A stretch of 64,000 nucleotides of DNA from positions 65,022 through 129,021 of the forward strand of contig CAKOJQ010000004.1 in the NCBI GenBank assembly GCA_934090795.1, written 5' to 3'. Positions 1 through 7,584 of this stretch are shown here, piece by piece; position 1 is the stretch's first letter; each line of letters opens with the position of its first letter. Both the position numbers and the translations under genes were made by a program. Below the pieces are notes generated by a model. It saw only the letters and a list, made by a program, of their open reading frames with translations. It had not been told where the DNA came from and made no database searches. This stretch comes from an uncultured Bacilli bacterium. GTDB lineage: Bacteria; Bacillota_I; Bacilli_A; RF39; UBA660.

Positions 1-363
1 ATGATATACCAAAATTTACCAAAAATCAAGCGTTTTCAATGAATTTTGCTTGAAAAATCAAGAAAAATGACTGAAACAATTAAAAATTGATATTTAGATA
101 TGAAAAAAACATTACTTCAAACATCAAAGTATTTAATTTGATATTTGAAAATAATGTCTCTCTGGATACATTTATTTCATATCTTAACATAATTATATCA
201 TAGCTTTGTTTATAGTCAATAAGGATAATTTGTCTTAAAAAAAGCGATAAAAATGTCTTGTTAAAATCTCGTAAACACTTGTAAACACTAGGATTAATAA
301 AAAAGATACTTTTGGTAATAATAACATATTGACAGGCATAGATATTTTTTTAGTGCAAAAAAC
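1..363. other. AT-rich leader region without a recognised gene
   Basis: I see no convincing gene here. The stretch holds short inverted repeats (TCAAGC at 28-33 pairs with GCTTGA at 49-54) and a tandem GTAAACACT repeat near 271-288. A TTGACA-like hexamer lies at 329-334 but has no well-spaced -10 box. The region probably carries the control DNA of the XRE gene at 446. Confidence 0.4.
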
Positions 364-400
364 ATAGTCTTACAATACTAATTTAGTCTTGCGTGATTAA
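364..400. promoter_or_regulatory. Two operator-like palindromes upstream of the XRE gene
   Basis: ATAGTCTTACAATACTAA (364-381) and TTAGTCTTGCGTGATTAA (383-400) are imperfect inverted repeats. They match the perfect palindrome at 771-792. The first overlaps TACAAT (371-376), a plausible -10 box, so a bound protein would block RNA polymerase. I infer that these are autoregulatory sites for the protein encoded at 446. Confidence 0.5.
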
Positions 401-445
401 CAGTTTTAAAGGATTAACCATTAAAATTATTATAGGTGGTGTTAT

Positions 446-715
446 ATGAAGATAAATGATGCGATTGCTAAAAGAATTAACGATTTATGTAATGATAAAG
501 AGTTAGCATACAAATTAAATAAATCTGATAATCTATCAACAAATAAATTAGCAAGTTTAAGTTATATAACTCAAAGTACAGCTCAACACTTAACTGACGG
601 TAGAAGTAAAAATCCAAAAATGCTAACTATTGCTAGAATAAGTAATGGATTTGGACTTAAATTAAAAGATTTTTTTGACGATCCAGTATTTGATGATATT
701 GATTTAGAAGATTAG
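446..715 (+). CDS. Small XRE-family HTH regulator
   Basis: This 89-residue protein fits a single helix-turn-helix of the Cro/CI (XRE) type. Residues 25-70 contain the scaffold NKLASLSYITQSTAQHLTDG, followed by a helix ending GFGLKLKDFFDD, which is typical of XRE C-termini. It has no sensor or oligomerisation domain. The start is fixed by AGGTGG eight bases upstream. Related palindromes lie both before it (364-400) and before the next gene (771-792), so it is probably a repressor of itself and of its neighbour. A strong terminator follows, so it is monocistronic. The acidic tail (DDIDLED) is unremarkable. The family call is sound; the operator link is inference. Confidence 0.8.
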   Translation: MKINDAIAKRINDLCNDKELAYKLNKSDNLSTNKLASLSYITQSTAQHLTDGRSKNPKMLTIARISNGFGLKLKDFFDDPVFDDIDLED

Positions 716-719
716 AACT

Positions 720-745
720 AGAACTTTTGAGTAAGTTCTTTTTTT
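720..745 (+). terminator. Rho-independent terminator of the XRE gene
   Basis: Stem AGAACTT (720-726) pairs with AAGTTCT (733-739) around a 6-base loop and runs into seven T residues. Confidence 0.85.
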
Positions 746-759
746 ATTGTTAAAATTTA

Positions 760-797
760 TGATATAATATAGTTAGTCTTGTAAGACTAACTAGGAG
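760..797 (+). promoter_or_regulatory. Extended -10 promoter with perfect 22-bp operator
   Basis: TGATATAAT (760-768) is an extended -10 box. The perfect inverted repeat AGTTAGTCTT-GT-AAGACTAACT follows at 771-792, where transcription should start. AGGAG (793-797) is the ribosome site of the frameshifted gene at 806. The palindrome shares its half-site with 364-400, which suggests that one regulator controls both promoters. Confidence 0.65.
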
Positions 798-805
798 CGT
801 GTTAT

Positions 806-1113
806 ATGAAAAGTAATATTACAACTGAAAACAATTATAATGAGACAATAAAAAAATTATTGATTTATCATTAACATTCTTAAATAAAGAATCAAAATGT
901 TGGATTGATATTATGTGTACTAAAATAAAATTTTGCGAATTACAAAAACAATATCTGCTTGAAAATAAACCGTTATTTTTTCAAAAGAAAAAGTTAGAAG
1001 AATATAATATAAAAATTAAAGATATTGATGATAAAATTATGAAAATTCTAAGCGACATTGAAGAAGAAATATCCTTTAGCGAAAAAAGTGATATATTATT
1101 AACATCAAAATAG
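806..1113 (+). pseudogene. Small helical protein, frameshifted in a poly-A run
   Basis: The ATG at 806 follows a good AGGAG site but its frame stops after 22 codons. A second frame, open across the same place, continues to 1113 (first ATG at 913). Adding one A to the seven-A run at 850-856 joins them into one protein of about 102 residues. The joined protein starts MKSNITTENNYNETIKK and continues IIDLSLTFLNKESKCWID. It is lysine- and glutamate-rich, probably helical, and has no recognised family. The gene lies under the strongest palindrome in the window, so it was probably a regulated product of the XRE gene. The lesion could be real decay, a slippage switch or a sequencing error; the sequence alone cannot separate these. 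Confidence 0.6.
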
Positions 1114-1140
1114 TATGGACTAATTAATCCATACTATTTT
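1107..1140. terminator. Bidirectional terminator between convergent genes
   Basis: A perfect 9-bp stem, TAGTATGGA (1111-1119) and TCCATACTA (1128-1136), is flanked by AAAA and TTTT. It can end transcription from both sides. It overlaps the stop codon of the minus-strand gene. Confidence 0.85.
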
Positions 1141-1573
1141 TAGTTCTCCCACATAACCAATCCATAGATAAACCAAATTTTTTACACATTTGATAAGCAA
1201 AAGCTGTAAGTATCATTGTTTTACCTGTTTCATAAGCCCATATAACTGAATGAGTAGTATTTAAAATATCAGCTAATTGTCTTTGTGTAAGATTATTACT
1301 CTTTCTAAATTCTCTAATATTTTTACCAATCAAATTTTTATCTAATGCAATATTACAACAATCTTTTTTAGTTTTACAATTATCAAGTTTTAAAATATAA
1401 TCCATTGAAACATTAAAATAATTTGCATATTCATTTAATTTAACTAACGGAATTATTTCTTTGCCACTTTCCCAATTACAAACTGAAAATTTTTTTGTTC
1501 CAACAATTTTGCCAACATCTTCTTGGGTTAAATCGTGTTCTTCACGTAGGAAAAATAATCTTTCAGTATCCAT
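1124..1573 (-). CDS. Double-HTH XRE regulator
   Basis: The 149-residue protein has two Cro/CI-type helix-turn-helix domains in tandem. The first covers residues 1-60 (LREEHDLTQEDVGKIVGTKK, then a VCNWESGK recognition helix). The second covers about 85-145 (FRKSNNLTQRQLADILNTTH, then IWAYETGK). A short CKTKKDCC linker may bind metal or form disulfides. Twin XRE domains are seen in phage and mobile-element repressors. The gene reads away from the metallopeptidase gene at 1691, and the intervening 117 bp holds a promoter for that gene, so regulation of it is plausible. The target is not shown by the sequence. Confidence 0.82.
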   Translation of the reverse strand: MDTERLFFLREEHDLTQEDVGKIVGTKKFSVCNWESGKEIIPLVKLNEYANYFNVSMDYILKLDNCKTKKDCCNIALDKNLIGKNIREFRKSNNLTQRQLADILNTTHSVIWAYETGKTMILTAFAYQMCKKFGLSMDWLCGRTKNSMD

Positions 1574-1629
1574 ATTTTGTTATCACCTAGGATTAATTTT
1601 TACAAAAAAATCAGTAAAATTAAGAAAAG

Positions 1630-1660
1630 TTGAGAATTTACGGCCAAGATGTGTTATAAT
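1630..1660 (+). promoter_or_regulatory. Promoter for the metallopeptidase gene
   Basis: TTGAGA (1630-1635) and TATAAT (1655-1660) are separated by 19 bp, with a TGTG stretch just before the -10 box. The spacing is slightly long. The start codon follows 31 bp downstream at 1691. Confidence 0.5.
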
Positions 1661-1690
1661 TATATATGTAAAATAAAATATGGTGATTAT

Positions 1691-2857
1691 ATGAAGTGTT
1701 TAAATCAAAACTGCAATGCAGAACAAATAGAAAATGACGATAACTTCTGTTATAAATGCGGACATTGGACCGCTAAAGGTTATTCTTTTATTAAAGATGA
1801 AAATAACATAAATAGTATTATGAGTGGCGCAGCAGCTAAAAAAGATGAAAACTTTTCTGTAATGATTAGTATAGCTAGTCTTGCTTTTATAGCTTTTGCC
1901 TTTATGAGTATATTTAGAGGTGATGATTTATATAAACCTTTCTTTTACTTAAAACGACAAGTAGATAGTTATATTTACGGATATAACACCTCAATAATTA
2001 AAACTGACAATATCTATAATAAAAAAGAAATTAATAGTTATGAAGAAGCAATAGAATTTTTAAAAAAAGATTTAGATAATCAGAGTTGGAAATGTACTCA
2101 CGAAATTGAAACATTACAATTACAATATGAAATTGAAACTAATAATTCAATTCCGGTAGTCAGTTTCTGCGATATTTCTTATGATGAAGTAGAAAAAATT
2201 ACAGAGGTAATAAACAAAATGTATTCATTATTTCCTAATATTAAAGGTGCTTTAACAAATATATCAATTACAAATGCTACTACTAACTCTGAATATATCG
2301 CTCGTTTTCAACCTATGTTTCAATTTGTGAATCCAAATGAAAATATTAATAATTACAATAAAATTAACAAAACACAAATATTATTAAATAGTTATTACTT
2401 TTTAAATGAAGAAATAATGAGTAATCCAGTATCTAGTGTTGTTGGAGAAAATTGGTATGTTAAAGATGTTAGTTGGGAAAGTACAATAGCACACGAATTA
2501 GGACATTATATTTCATTTGTGATTTTTTTAAGAGAAAATGGAATAGAAAATATTACTTTTGTAAATGCAGAGAATGAAAATAAAATAAATGAATTATTAA
2601 CTAAATTTGATAGTGGTGATTTTTCTACATCATTACTAAATCAATCCTTAATTAATTATAATACAAAATATGGAACAAATTTAGATCTTAATTCATTTGC
2701 ATTAACTATTTCAAAATATGCTGGAATTAAAAATAAAAATGGAATATTAATTGCTGATGAAACAATAGCAGAAGCAATACACGACTATTATCTACACGGA
2801 AATAATTGTTCTAAAAGTAGTTATGAAATAGTGAATATCATTAAATCAAGATTGTAA
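1691..2857 (+). CDS. Zinc-ribbon, membrane-anchored zincin metallopeptidase
   Basis: The 388-residue protein starts with a cytoplasmic zinc-ribbon (C3, C8, C20, C23). One membrane helix follows near residues 55-75, then a long outer domain with the zinc protease motif HELGH (H268, E269, H272). ETIAEAIHDYY lies about 90 residues later, and E361 is a likely third zinc ligand. The layout, with an IAHELGH helix and a late AE helix, resembles the anthrax lethal factor-like (ATLF) zincins; that link is by motif only. An upstream in-frame ATG exists at 1649, but 1691 is preferred because GGTGAT precedes it. It is followed eight bases later by a second zinc-ribbon membrane protein. The substrate is unknown. 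Confidence 0.75.
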   Translation: MKCLNQNCNAEQIENDDNFCYKCGHWTAKGYSFIKDENNINSIMSGAAAKKDENFSVMISIASLAFIAFAFMSIFRGDDLYKPFFYLKRQVDSYIYGYNTSIIKTDNIYNKKEINSYEEAIEFLKKDLDNQSWKCTHEIETLQLQYEIETNNSIPVVSFCDISYDEVEKITEVINKMYSLFPNIKGALTNISITNATTNSEYIARFQPMFQFVNPNENINNYNKINKTQILLNSYYFLNEEIMSNPVSSVVGENWYVKDVSWESTIAHELGHYISFVIFLRENGIENITFVNAENENKINELLTKFDSGDFSTSLLNQSLINYNTKYGTNLDLNSFALTISKYAGIKNKNGILIADETIAEAIHDYYLHGNNCSKSSYEIVNIIKSRL

Positions 2858-2865
2858 GGTGAAGT

Positions 2866-3045
2866 ATGAAAAAATGTTATAACTGTAAAGGAATTAATAG
2901 AGAAACAGACACGTATTGCAGAAACTGTGGATATATTATGAAAAGCAATGCTTATTACATATTAGTAAATATTGGTACTGTATTTGCAATTTTAGCGCTT
3001 TTATTTGTAATTGCATTATTCATAGCTTCATATTATGTGTATTAA
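2866..3045 (+). CDS. Small zinc-ribbon single-pass membrane protein
   Basis: This 59-residue protein starts at an ATG after AAGGTGA. It has a compact zinc-ribbon (C4, C7, C18, C21: CYNC and CRNC) and a C-terminal membrane helix at about 31-56 (LVNIGTVFAILALLFVIALF). It lies 8 bp after the zinc-ribbon metallopeptidase and matches that protein's N-terminal ribbon-plus-helix layout without the peptidase. It may be a partner or a spare anchor. The gene is real on codon structure and spacing; the function is unknown. Confidence 0.72.
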   Translation: MKKCYNCKGINRETDTYCRNCGYIMKSNAYYILVNIGTVFAILALLFVIALFIASYYVY

Positions 3046-3078
3046 AAAAATAAAGGATAAAGATAAAGAGGTAAAATT

Positions 3079-5700
3079 ATGAGGGAAGAAAAAAAATTAA
3101 ATGTTTACAATGAAACAATAGATGAGCTATATAAAAGATTAGAAACAACGGAAAGAGGTCTAACCGACGAAGAAGCACAAAAAAGATTATTACGAGACGG
3201 AGAAAATAAATTAACTGAAAAGAAAAGAAAATCAAATATTGCATTATTCTTCGGTCAGTTTAACGATTTTATGATTATTTTGTTAATATTTGCGTCAATA
3301 TTTTCAGCAGTCATCTCTTATATTCGTAATGAATCTTATGTAGATTCTATAATTATAATAGTAATTGTAGTTATAAATGCAATATTAAGTTTTATACAAG
3401 AAAAGAAAGCTGATGTTGCTATACAGGAATTAAATAAAATGTTCGTCACGAATAATTATGTTATTAGAAATGGTGTAAAAAAATCTATAGATGTTAGAAA
3501 TGTGGTTGTAGGTGATATTTTAGAATTAGAAGCTGGTGATTATGTATCAGCAGATGCTAGAATAATTACATCAGATGGTTTAGAAATAAACGAATCTACT
3601 CTTACGGGTGAGTCAAAATCCATAAAAAAAGATAATGCTAATATAAATACTGAAAAAGAATTATATGAAAGAAAAAATATGGTTTTCGCTGGTTGCAACG
3701 TCACGAACGGACACGCCTTTGTAGTAGTATCTTCTACTGGTATGAATACAGAATTAGGTAAAATAGCAACAAGTTTAATTGATAAAAAAAGTGATATTAC
3801 ACCACTTCAAAAGAAAGTAAATCAAATTAGTAAAATATTAACTTATATAATTTTAGCTATTATAGTAATTATGATGGCTGTCGGGTTATTAATGAAAAAT
3901 GATTTCTTTGATATTTTAATGTTATCAATTTCACTTGCAGTTGCAGCAATTCCTGAGGGTATGTCATCAATAATAACTATTATATTGTCTCTTGGTATGA
4001 CAGCAATGGCAAAGAGAAATGTTATTATTAGGAAAATGGCGTCAGTTGAAACTTTAGGATCAACTGATATAATATGTTCTGATAAAACAGGAACTATTAC
4101 ACAAAACAAAATGTTAGTAAAGTCTATTTATGTCAATGAACAACTATATACTGATGAAGATAATATACCTAATGCGGAACTACTAATGAGATGTGCTAAA
4201 AATTGTCAAAATGTAGTTAAAAATAATGATATTTATATGGGTGATGAAACAGAAGTATCAATATATAAATATTTAGAAAAAATAACAAACAATCAAGTAT
4301 ATGTAGATCAAAGAATTAAAGAATATCCATTTGATTCTGATAGAAAAATGATGAGTACTATAAATCAAATTGATAATAAATCTTATTCATTTACAAAAGG
4401 AAGTCTTGATTCTATTATAAATAATTGTACTCATTATATATTAAATGGAAAAATGTATATGATGAGTCCAGAATATAGACAAAAAATATTTGAAATAGAA
4501 AAAGAACAATCAGCAAAATCATTAAGATTATTAGCTTTTGCCTACAAATTTGAAAATGTAGAATATCCAGAAGAAGATATGATATTTTTAGGATTAATTG
4601 GAATGATGGATCCACCAAGAGAAAGTGTACCTAATGCGATAGCTACTTGTCATAAAGCTGGATTAAAACCTATTATGATAACCGGCGATAGTATTAATAC
4701 TGCTATTGCAATCGCTAAATCAGTCAATATCATTGATACTGATGATAAAGCTATTGAGGGAAAAATAGTTGATAAAATGACAGATGACGAACTTGTAGAA
4801 GCAGTTAAATATTATCAAGTATATGCAAGAATAAGTCCTAACACTAAACTTCGTATTGTGGAAGCTTTACAATCTCAAGGTTATGTTGTTGCTATGACTG
4901 GAGACGGTGTTAATGATGCTCCAGCAATTCAAAAAGCTGATATAGGTATAGGTATGGGAATTACTGGAACAGAAGTTGTTAAAAAAGTAGCAGATTGCAT
5001 ATTGGTTGATGATAGTTTCTCTACCATTGTTGACGGTGTAGAAGAAGGCCGTAGAATAACAGCTAATATTAAAAAAGTTATTCTTTATTTATTAGCAGGT
5101 AATATTGTAGAAGTTATATTAGTCTTTTTATCTATGTTATTAAATATGGAGATGTTTACAACATTACAATTATTATGGATTAATTTGGTTACGGATTCAA
5201 TACCAGCCATTATGCTTGCTTTTGAAAAATCTGATAGTGATGTTATGGAAAATAGTCCGTCTAATAGATCAAATTCTAGTTTCTTTACTCCGTTTTTAAC
5301 ATCAAAGATTGTCATAAGTGCAATATTTAAGTCAATAATAATGATTGTATTATTTATCTATTATGCAAAAACTCAAGACGCAAATATAGCAGGATCCTTA
5401 ATGTTTATATATTTAGTGGCAAATGAATTGTTATATTCTTTGTCTTGTAGAAACTTAAAAAAGTCGGTTTTAAACAAAAATTTATTTGATAACAAAAGAT
5501 TGTCATTAGGTGTTGGTATTTTAATGATAGTACAAGTGATAGTTTTAACTACTGGTTTATCAAAATTCTTTATTGTTGACGGTATTGGAATTATCAATGT
5601 TTTAATAGTTTTAGGAATATGTTTAATTACATTTGTTATAGGAGAATTAATAAAACCTATATATGTAAAATTATTTAAAGATTATACGGAGGTGAAATAA
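3079..5700 (+). CDS. P-type Ca2+-transporting ATPase (type II)
   Basis: An 873-residue cation pump of full family length. The N-terminal cation ATPase domain is followed by the TGES actuator loop (T176). Helix M4 carries the PEG ion-binding motif (P292, AAIPEGM), as in SERCA/PMCA calcium pumps. The phosphorylation site is DKTGT (D335), the hinge is TGDGVND (from T607), and M6 has NLVTDSIPA. The last helices are complete. It would hydrolyse ATP to expel Ca2+ or a similar divalent ion from the cytoplasm. AGAGG precedes the ATG. Its stop overlaps the next start (TAATG), so the two are translationally coupled. Similar pumps include PacL and LMCA1; I give no symbol because substrate choice cannot be read from sequence. 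Confidence 0.92.
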   Translation: MREEKKLNVYNETIDELYKRLETTERGLTDEEAQKRLLRDGENKLTEKKRKSNIALFFGQFNDFMIILLIFASIFSAVISYIRNESYVDSIIIIVIVVINAILSFIQEKKADVAIQELNKMFVTNNYVIRNGVKKSIDVRNVVVGDILELEAGDYVSADARIITSDGLEINESTLTGESKSIKKDNANINTEKELYERKNMVFAGCNVTNGHAFVVVSSTGMNTELGKIATSLIDKKSDITPLQKKVNQISKILTYIILAIIVIMMAVGLLMKNDFFDILMLSISLAVAAIPEGMSSIITIILSLGMTAMAKRNVIIRKMASVETLGSTDIICSDKTGTITQNKMLVKSIYVNEQLYTDEDNIPNAELLMRCAKNCQNVVKNNDIYMGDETEVSIYKYLEKITNNQVYVDQRIKEYPFDSDRKMMSTINQIDNKSYSFTKGSLDSIINNCTHYILNGKMYMMSPEYRQKIFEIEKEQSAKSLRLLAFAYKFENVEYPEEDMIFLGLIGMMDPPRESVPNAIATCHKAGLKPIMITGDSINTAIAIAKSVNIIDTDDKAIEGKIVDKMTDDELVEAVKYYQVYARISPNTKLRIVEALQSQGYVVAMTGDGVNDAPAIQKADIGIGMGITGTEVVKKVADCILVDDSFSTIVDGVEEGRRITANIKKVILYLLAGNIVEVILVFLSMLLNMEMFTTLQLLWINLVTDSIPAIMLAFEKSDSDVMENSPSNRSNSSFFTPFLTSKIVISAIFKSIIMIVLFIYYAKTQDANIAGSLMFIYLVANELLYSLSCRNLKKSVLNKNLFDNKRLSLGVGILMIVQVIVLTTGLSKFFIVDGIGIINVLIVLGICLITFVIGELIKPIYVKLFKDYTEVK

Positions 5701-6092
5701 TGAAAAATAATAATTCTACATCATTTATAGTATTTGCTGGTGTTATTGTTCTATGTGTGTTTACAGTAGTTGCAGCTATTAACCTTTTACCTAGAAACAA
5801 TGAAAGTAATTCATACTATGTAAAAGTTGGCGATGAAATGAGTGCTAAAATTGAGGCACTAGATATTAAAAACAATAAATTGAATATTACAACTTCTGGT
5901 GACGCCACAGAATATTGTGTTAAATCAACTAAAAGCACACCGGATAGTAATAATATTTGTTGGAAAAAAATTGAAAACAATACAGCTTCAATTTCAATAT
6001 ACCAATATAAAAAATACTATATATGGATTAAAGATACAAATAATAAAATAAGTAGTCCTATGAGTATAAATACTAGAGACAAAGAAGATTAG
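5700..6092 (+). CDS. Membrane-anchored protein coupled to the Ca2+ ATPase
   Basis: This 130-residue protein has one N-terminal helix (residues 9-28, SFIVFAGVIVLCVFTVVAAI). It is followed by an outer domain with a short Cys pair (CVKS and CWKK) that may form a disulfide. The outer part has a beta-rich, Ig-like look (YYIWIKDTNNKISSP near the end), common in secreted Firmicute proteins. Its start overlaps the stop of the ATPase gene by one base, so the two products are made together. No family is recognised. A role in pump function or in the following gene product is inference from the coupling only. Confidence 0.65.
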   Translation: MKNNNSTSFIVFAGVIVLCVFTVVAAINLLPRNNESNSYYVKVGDEMSAKIEALDIKNNKLNITTSGDATEYCVKSTKSTPDSNNICWKKIENNTASISIYQYKKYYIWIKDTNNKISSPMSINTRDKED

Positions 6093-6094
6093 AG

Positions 6095-7213
6095 GTGATT
6101 ATCATAGATACTTTAAATAACGATCGTATTGTAAATGCTAGAAATAGAGTTTTTATTAATGATATGGCAATAGGTAAAAATTCGCCAAATGCTATGAGTA
6201 CTGTTTCAACATCAGTATATAGAGTAATTGGCAGAAAAACTGGAACAGGACAAATTACAGATATTATTAATAGCGGTTATGTAAGGCCAAAAGAAACTAT
6301 TTCTACTGATCCACACTATAACGAAATATTTTGGACGCAAGGCGGTGATAAAACTTTTTATATGACTGGAAATTCAATGATTTTGGAAGCACCAGCAGAA
6401 AAAGTACATAATAATCAAATTGGTGCTATACCATTTGAAGATTTAATTGGTATATGGGTATATAATGAAAATGAAAATAAATATATTAATCAAATTGATT
6501 ATTTTAGACAATTATATAAACAAAAACATTCAGATTTACCTACATATACTACATTAGAAGATTTAAGTGATATTTTAAATGAAAATGGATATTTTTGTTT
6601 AGGACACGGAACTGGAAGATCTGGAAATTCTGATGAAGTTGTCAATTCAATATTCAACACCGGATTAAGAACAAAAGATAATTCGCTTTATTATACTAGC
6701 ATAGGTTTAGACACTGGTGATATTGAAACTTTAAAAACAAAGTTAGAAAATTGGCAACATCAAGATTCACAAAAAATAATTTTAATGCGTATTCCTGTTG
6801 AATATGTCAATATGTTTGGAGATAGTGCTGATTTAGATGGCGAAAAATTTGGTGCTTTCTACAATGAAGTACAATCACAAGACGGAAAAATAACATATTA
6901 TTTAGATCCTAAATTTATAATTGGTTGCTATGATGTAGAAAAACAAAGAGTATTATTAAATAAAAAGTTTGAAAGAGTTTTAAGTGAAGATACATTAGGT
7001 GTACTAAAAGATAAATATAGACAAGCATTAGAAAAAACACAGAAAAGAATTAAAAGACAAGAAGAAAGTTTAAATATATTTAGCAATAATAATTTAGAAA
7101 CGCAACAAGTAAATAATACACAACTAGGTGATAATTTAGAATGGGATTTAAGTGATTTTGGTGATGACATAGATTGGGGGTTAGAAGAAAATGGTGGTCC
7201 AAAAAAAAGATAA
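6095..7213 (+). CDS. Unknown protein with two ADP-ribosyltransferase-like halves
   Basis: The frame encodes up to 372 residues. The two halves look like diverged repeats. One reads VYRVIGRKTGTGQITDIINSG and later ILEAPAEKV. The other reads LGHGTGRSGNSDEVVNSIFN, then TGL, and later ILMRIPVEYV. The pattern of a Tyr- or His-bearing first strand, a helix ending in NSG/NTG, and a Pro-bearing strand recalls ADP-ribosyltransferase or KptA-like folds. This is my reading and is weak. The tail is coiled and acidic, ending GGPKKR. The start is odd: GTG at 6095 lies inside the ribosome site AGAGGTG, and at the best-spaced position there is ATC ATA instead of ATG (about 6101-6106). It follows the ATPase operon by 2 bp. 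Confidence 0.55.
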   Translation: MIIIDTLNNDRIVNARNRVFINDMAIGKNSPNAMSTVSTSVYRVIGRKTGTGQITDIINSGYVRPKETISTDPHYNEIFWTQGGDKTFYMTGNSMILEAPAEKVHNNQIGAIPFEDLIGIWVYNENENKYINQIDYFRQLYKQKHSDLPTYTTLEDLSDILNENGYFCLGHGTGRSGNSDEVVNSIFNTGLRTKDNSLYYTSIGLDTGDIETLKTKLENWQHQDSQKIILMRIPVEYVNMFGDSADLDGEKFGAFYNEVQSQDGKITYYLDPKFIIGCYDVEKQRVLLNKKFERVLSEDTLGVLKDKYRQALEKTQKRIKRQEESLNIFSNNNLETQQVNNTQLGDNLEWDLSDFGDDIDWGLEENGGPKKR

Positions 7214-7370
7214 CAAAATAAAGAATTATATAGAAAGAAAAAAACTGATTAAAAAAGCTGATAAAATTCAAAAACAAATGAAAAGTCAAAAAAGTATAAT
7301 TAATAATATGCTAGATAAATTAGATGAAATGGATACCACAAAAGGTAAAGAAGTAATTATAAAAAAATAA
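7191..7370 (+). CDS. Small basic coiled-coil protein
   Basis: A 59-residue ORF starts at ATG 7191, overlapping the previous gene by 23 bp in another frame. It is lysine-rich with a heptad-like helix (IERKKLIKKADKIQKQMKSQ) and no cysteine. The overlap and a terminator directly at its stop suggest that it is the last gene of the operon. It matches no family I know. Its composition could also arise by chance in poly-A DNA, so confidence is moderate. Confidence 0.5.
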   Translation: MVVQKKDNKIKNYIERKKLIKKADKIQKQMKSQKSIINNMLDKLDEMDTTKGKEVIIKK

Positions 7371-7398
7371 CCTATATCAAAATGATAAAGGTTTTTTT
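7369..7398 (+). terminator. Terminator of the ATPase operon
   Basis: AACCTATATC (7369-7378) pairs with GATAAAGGTT (7384-7393) with one mismatch, followed by seven T residues. Confidence 0.8.
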
Positions 7399-7584
7399 CA
7401 TATTAATAAAGGAACAATGCTTGAAATTACAATTAATTTTATTAGATGATTTATTTTATCGAGGAACAGGTTCAACTGATTTTATTACAAAGTGGATCTA
7501 AAAAATAAAAGTGACCATTTTTGATCACTTTTTATAATGTATATAAGTGCTTTCAATTATTTATTAATTATGTCCCGTGTATAA
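7399..7584. other. Island junction with a second terminator, no clear gene
   Basis: This stretch joins the accessory genes to the amidase remnant. It contains a second hairpin (AAAAGTGA 7507-7514 with TCACTTTT 7525-7532). It also holds a short open frame from ATG 7382 to about 7501, ending TGSTDFITKWI, which starts inside the terminator and is not supported as a gene. There is no promoter or ribosome site serving the amidase frame. Confidence 0.4.

Noticed and set aside
1461..1676. Plus-strand ORF opposite the double-HTH gene
   Set aside because: It is the antisense shadow of the minus-strand regulator; low-complexity sequence and no ribosome site.
3843..4109. Minus-strand ORFs inside the Ca2+ ATPase gene (also 4415-4618, 5085-5315, 5373-5597)
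   Set aside because: Antisense frames of a conserved P-type ATPase without ribosome sites.
7382..7501. Short ORF ending TGSTDFITKWI
   Set aside because: Its start lies inside a terminator stem and it has no ribosome site or family; kept only as a note in the junction entry.
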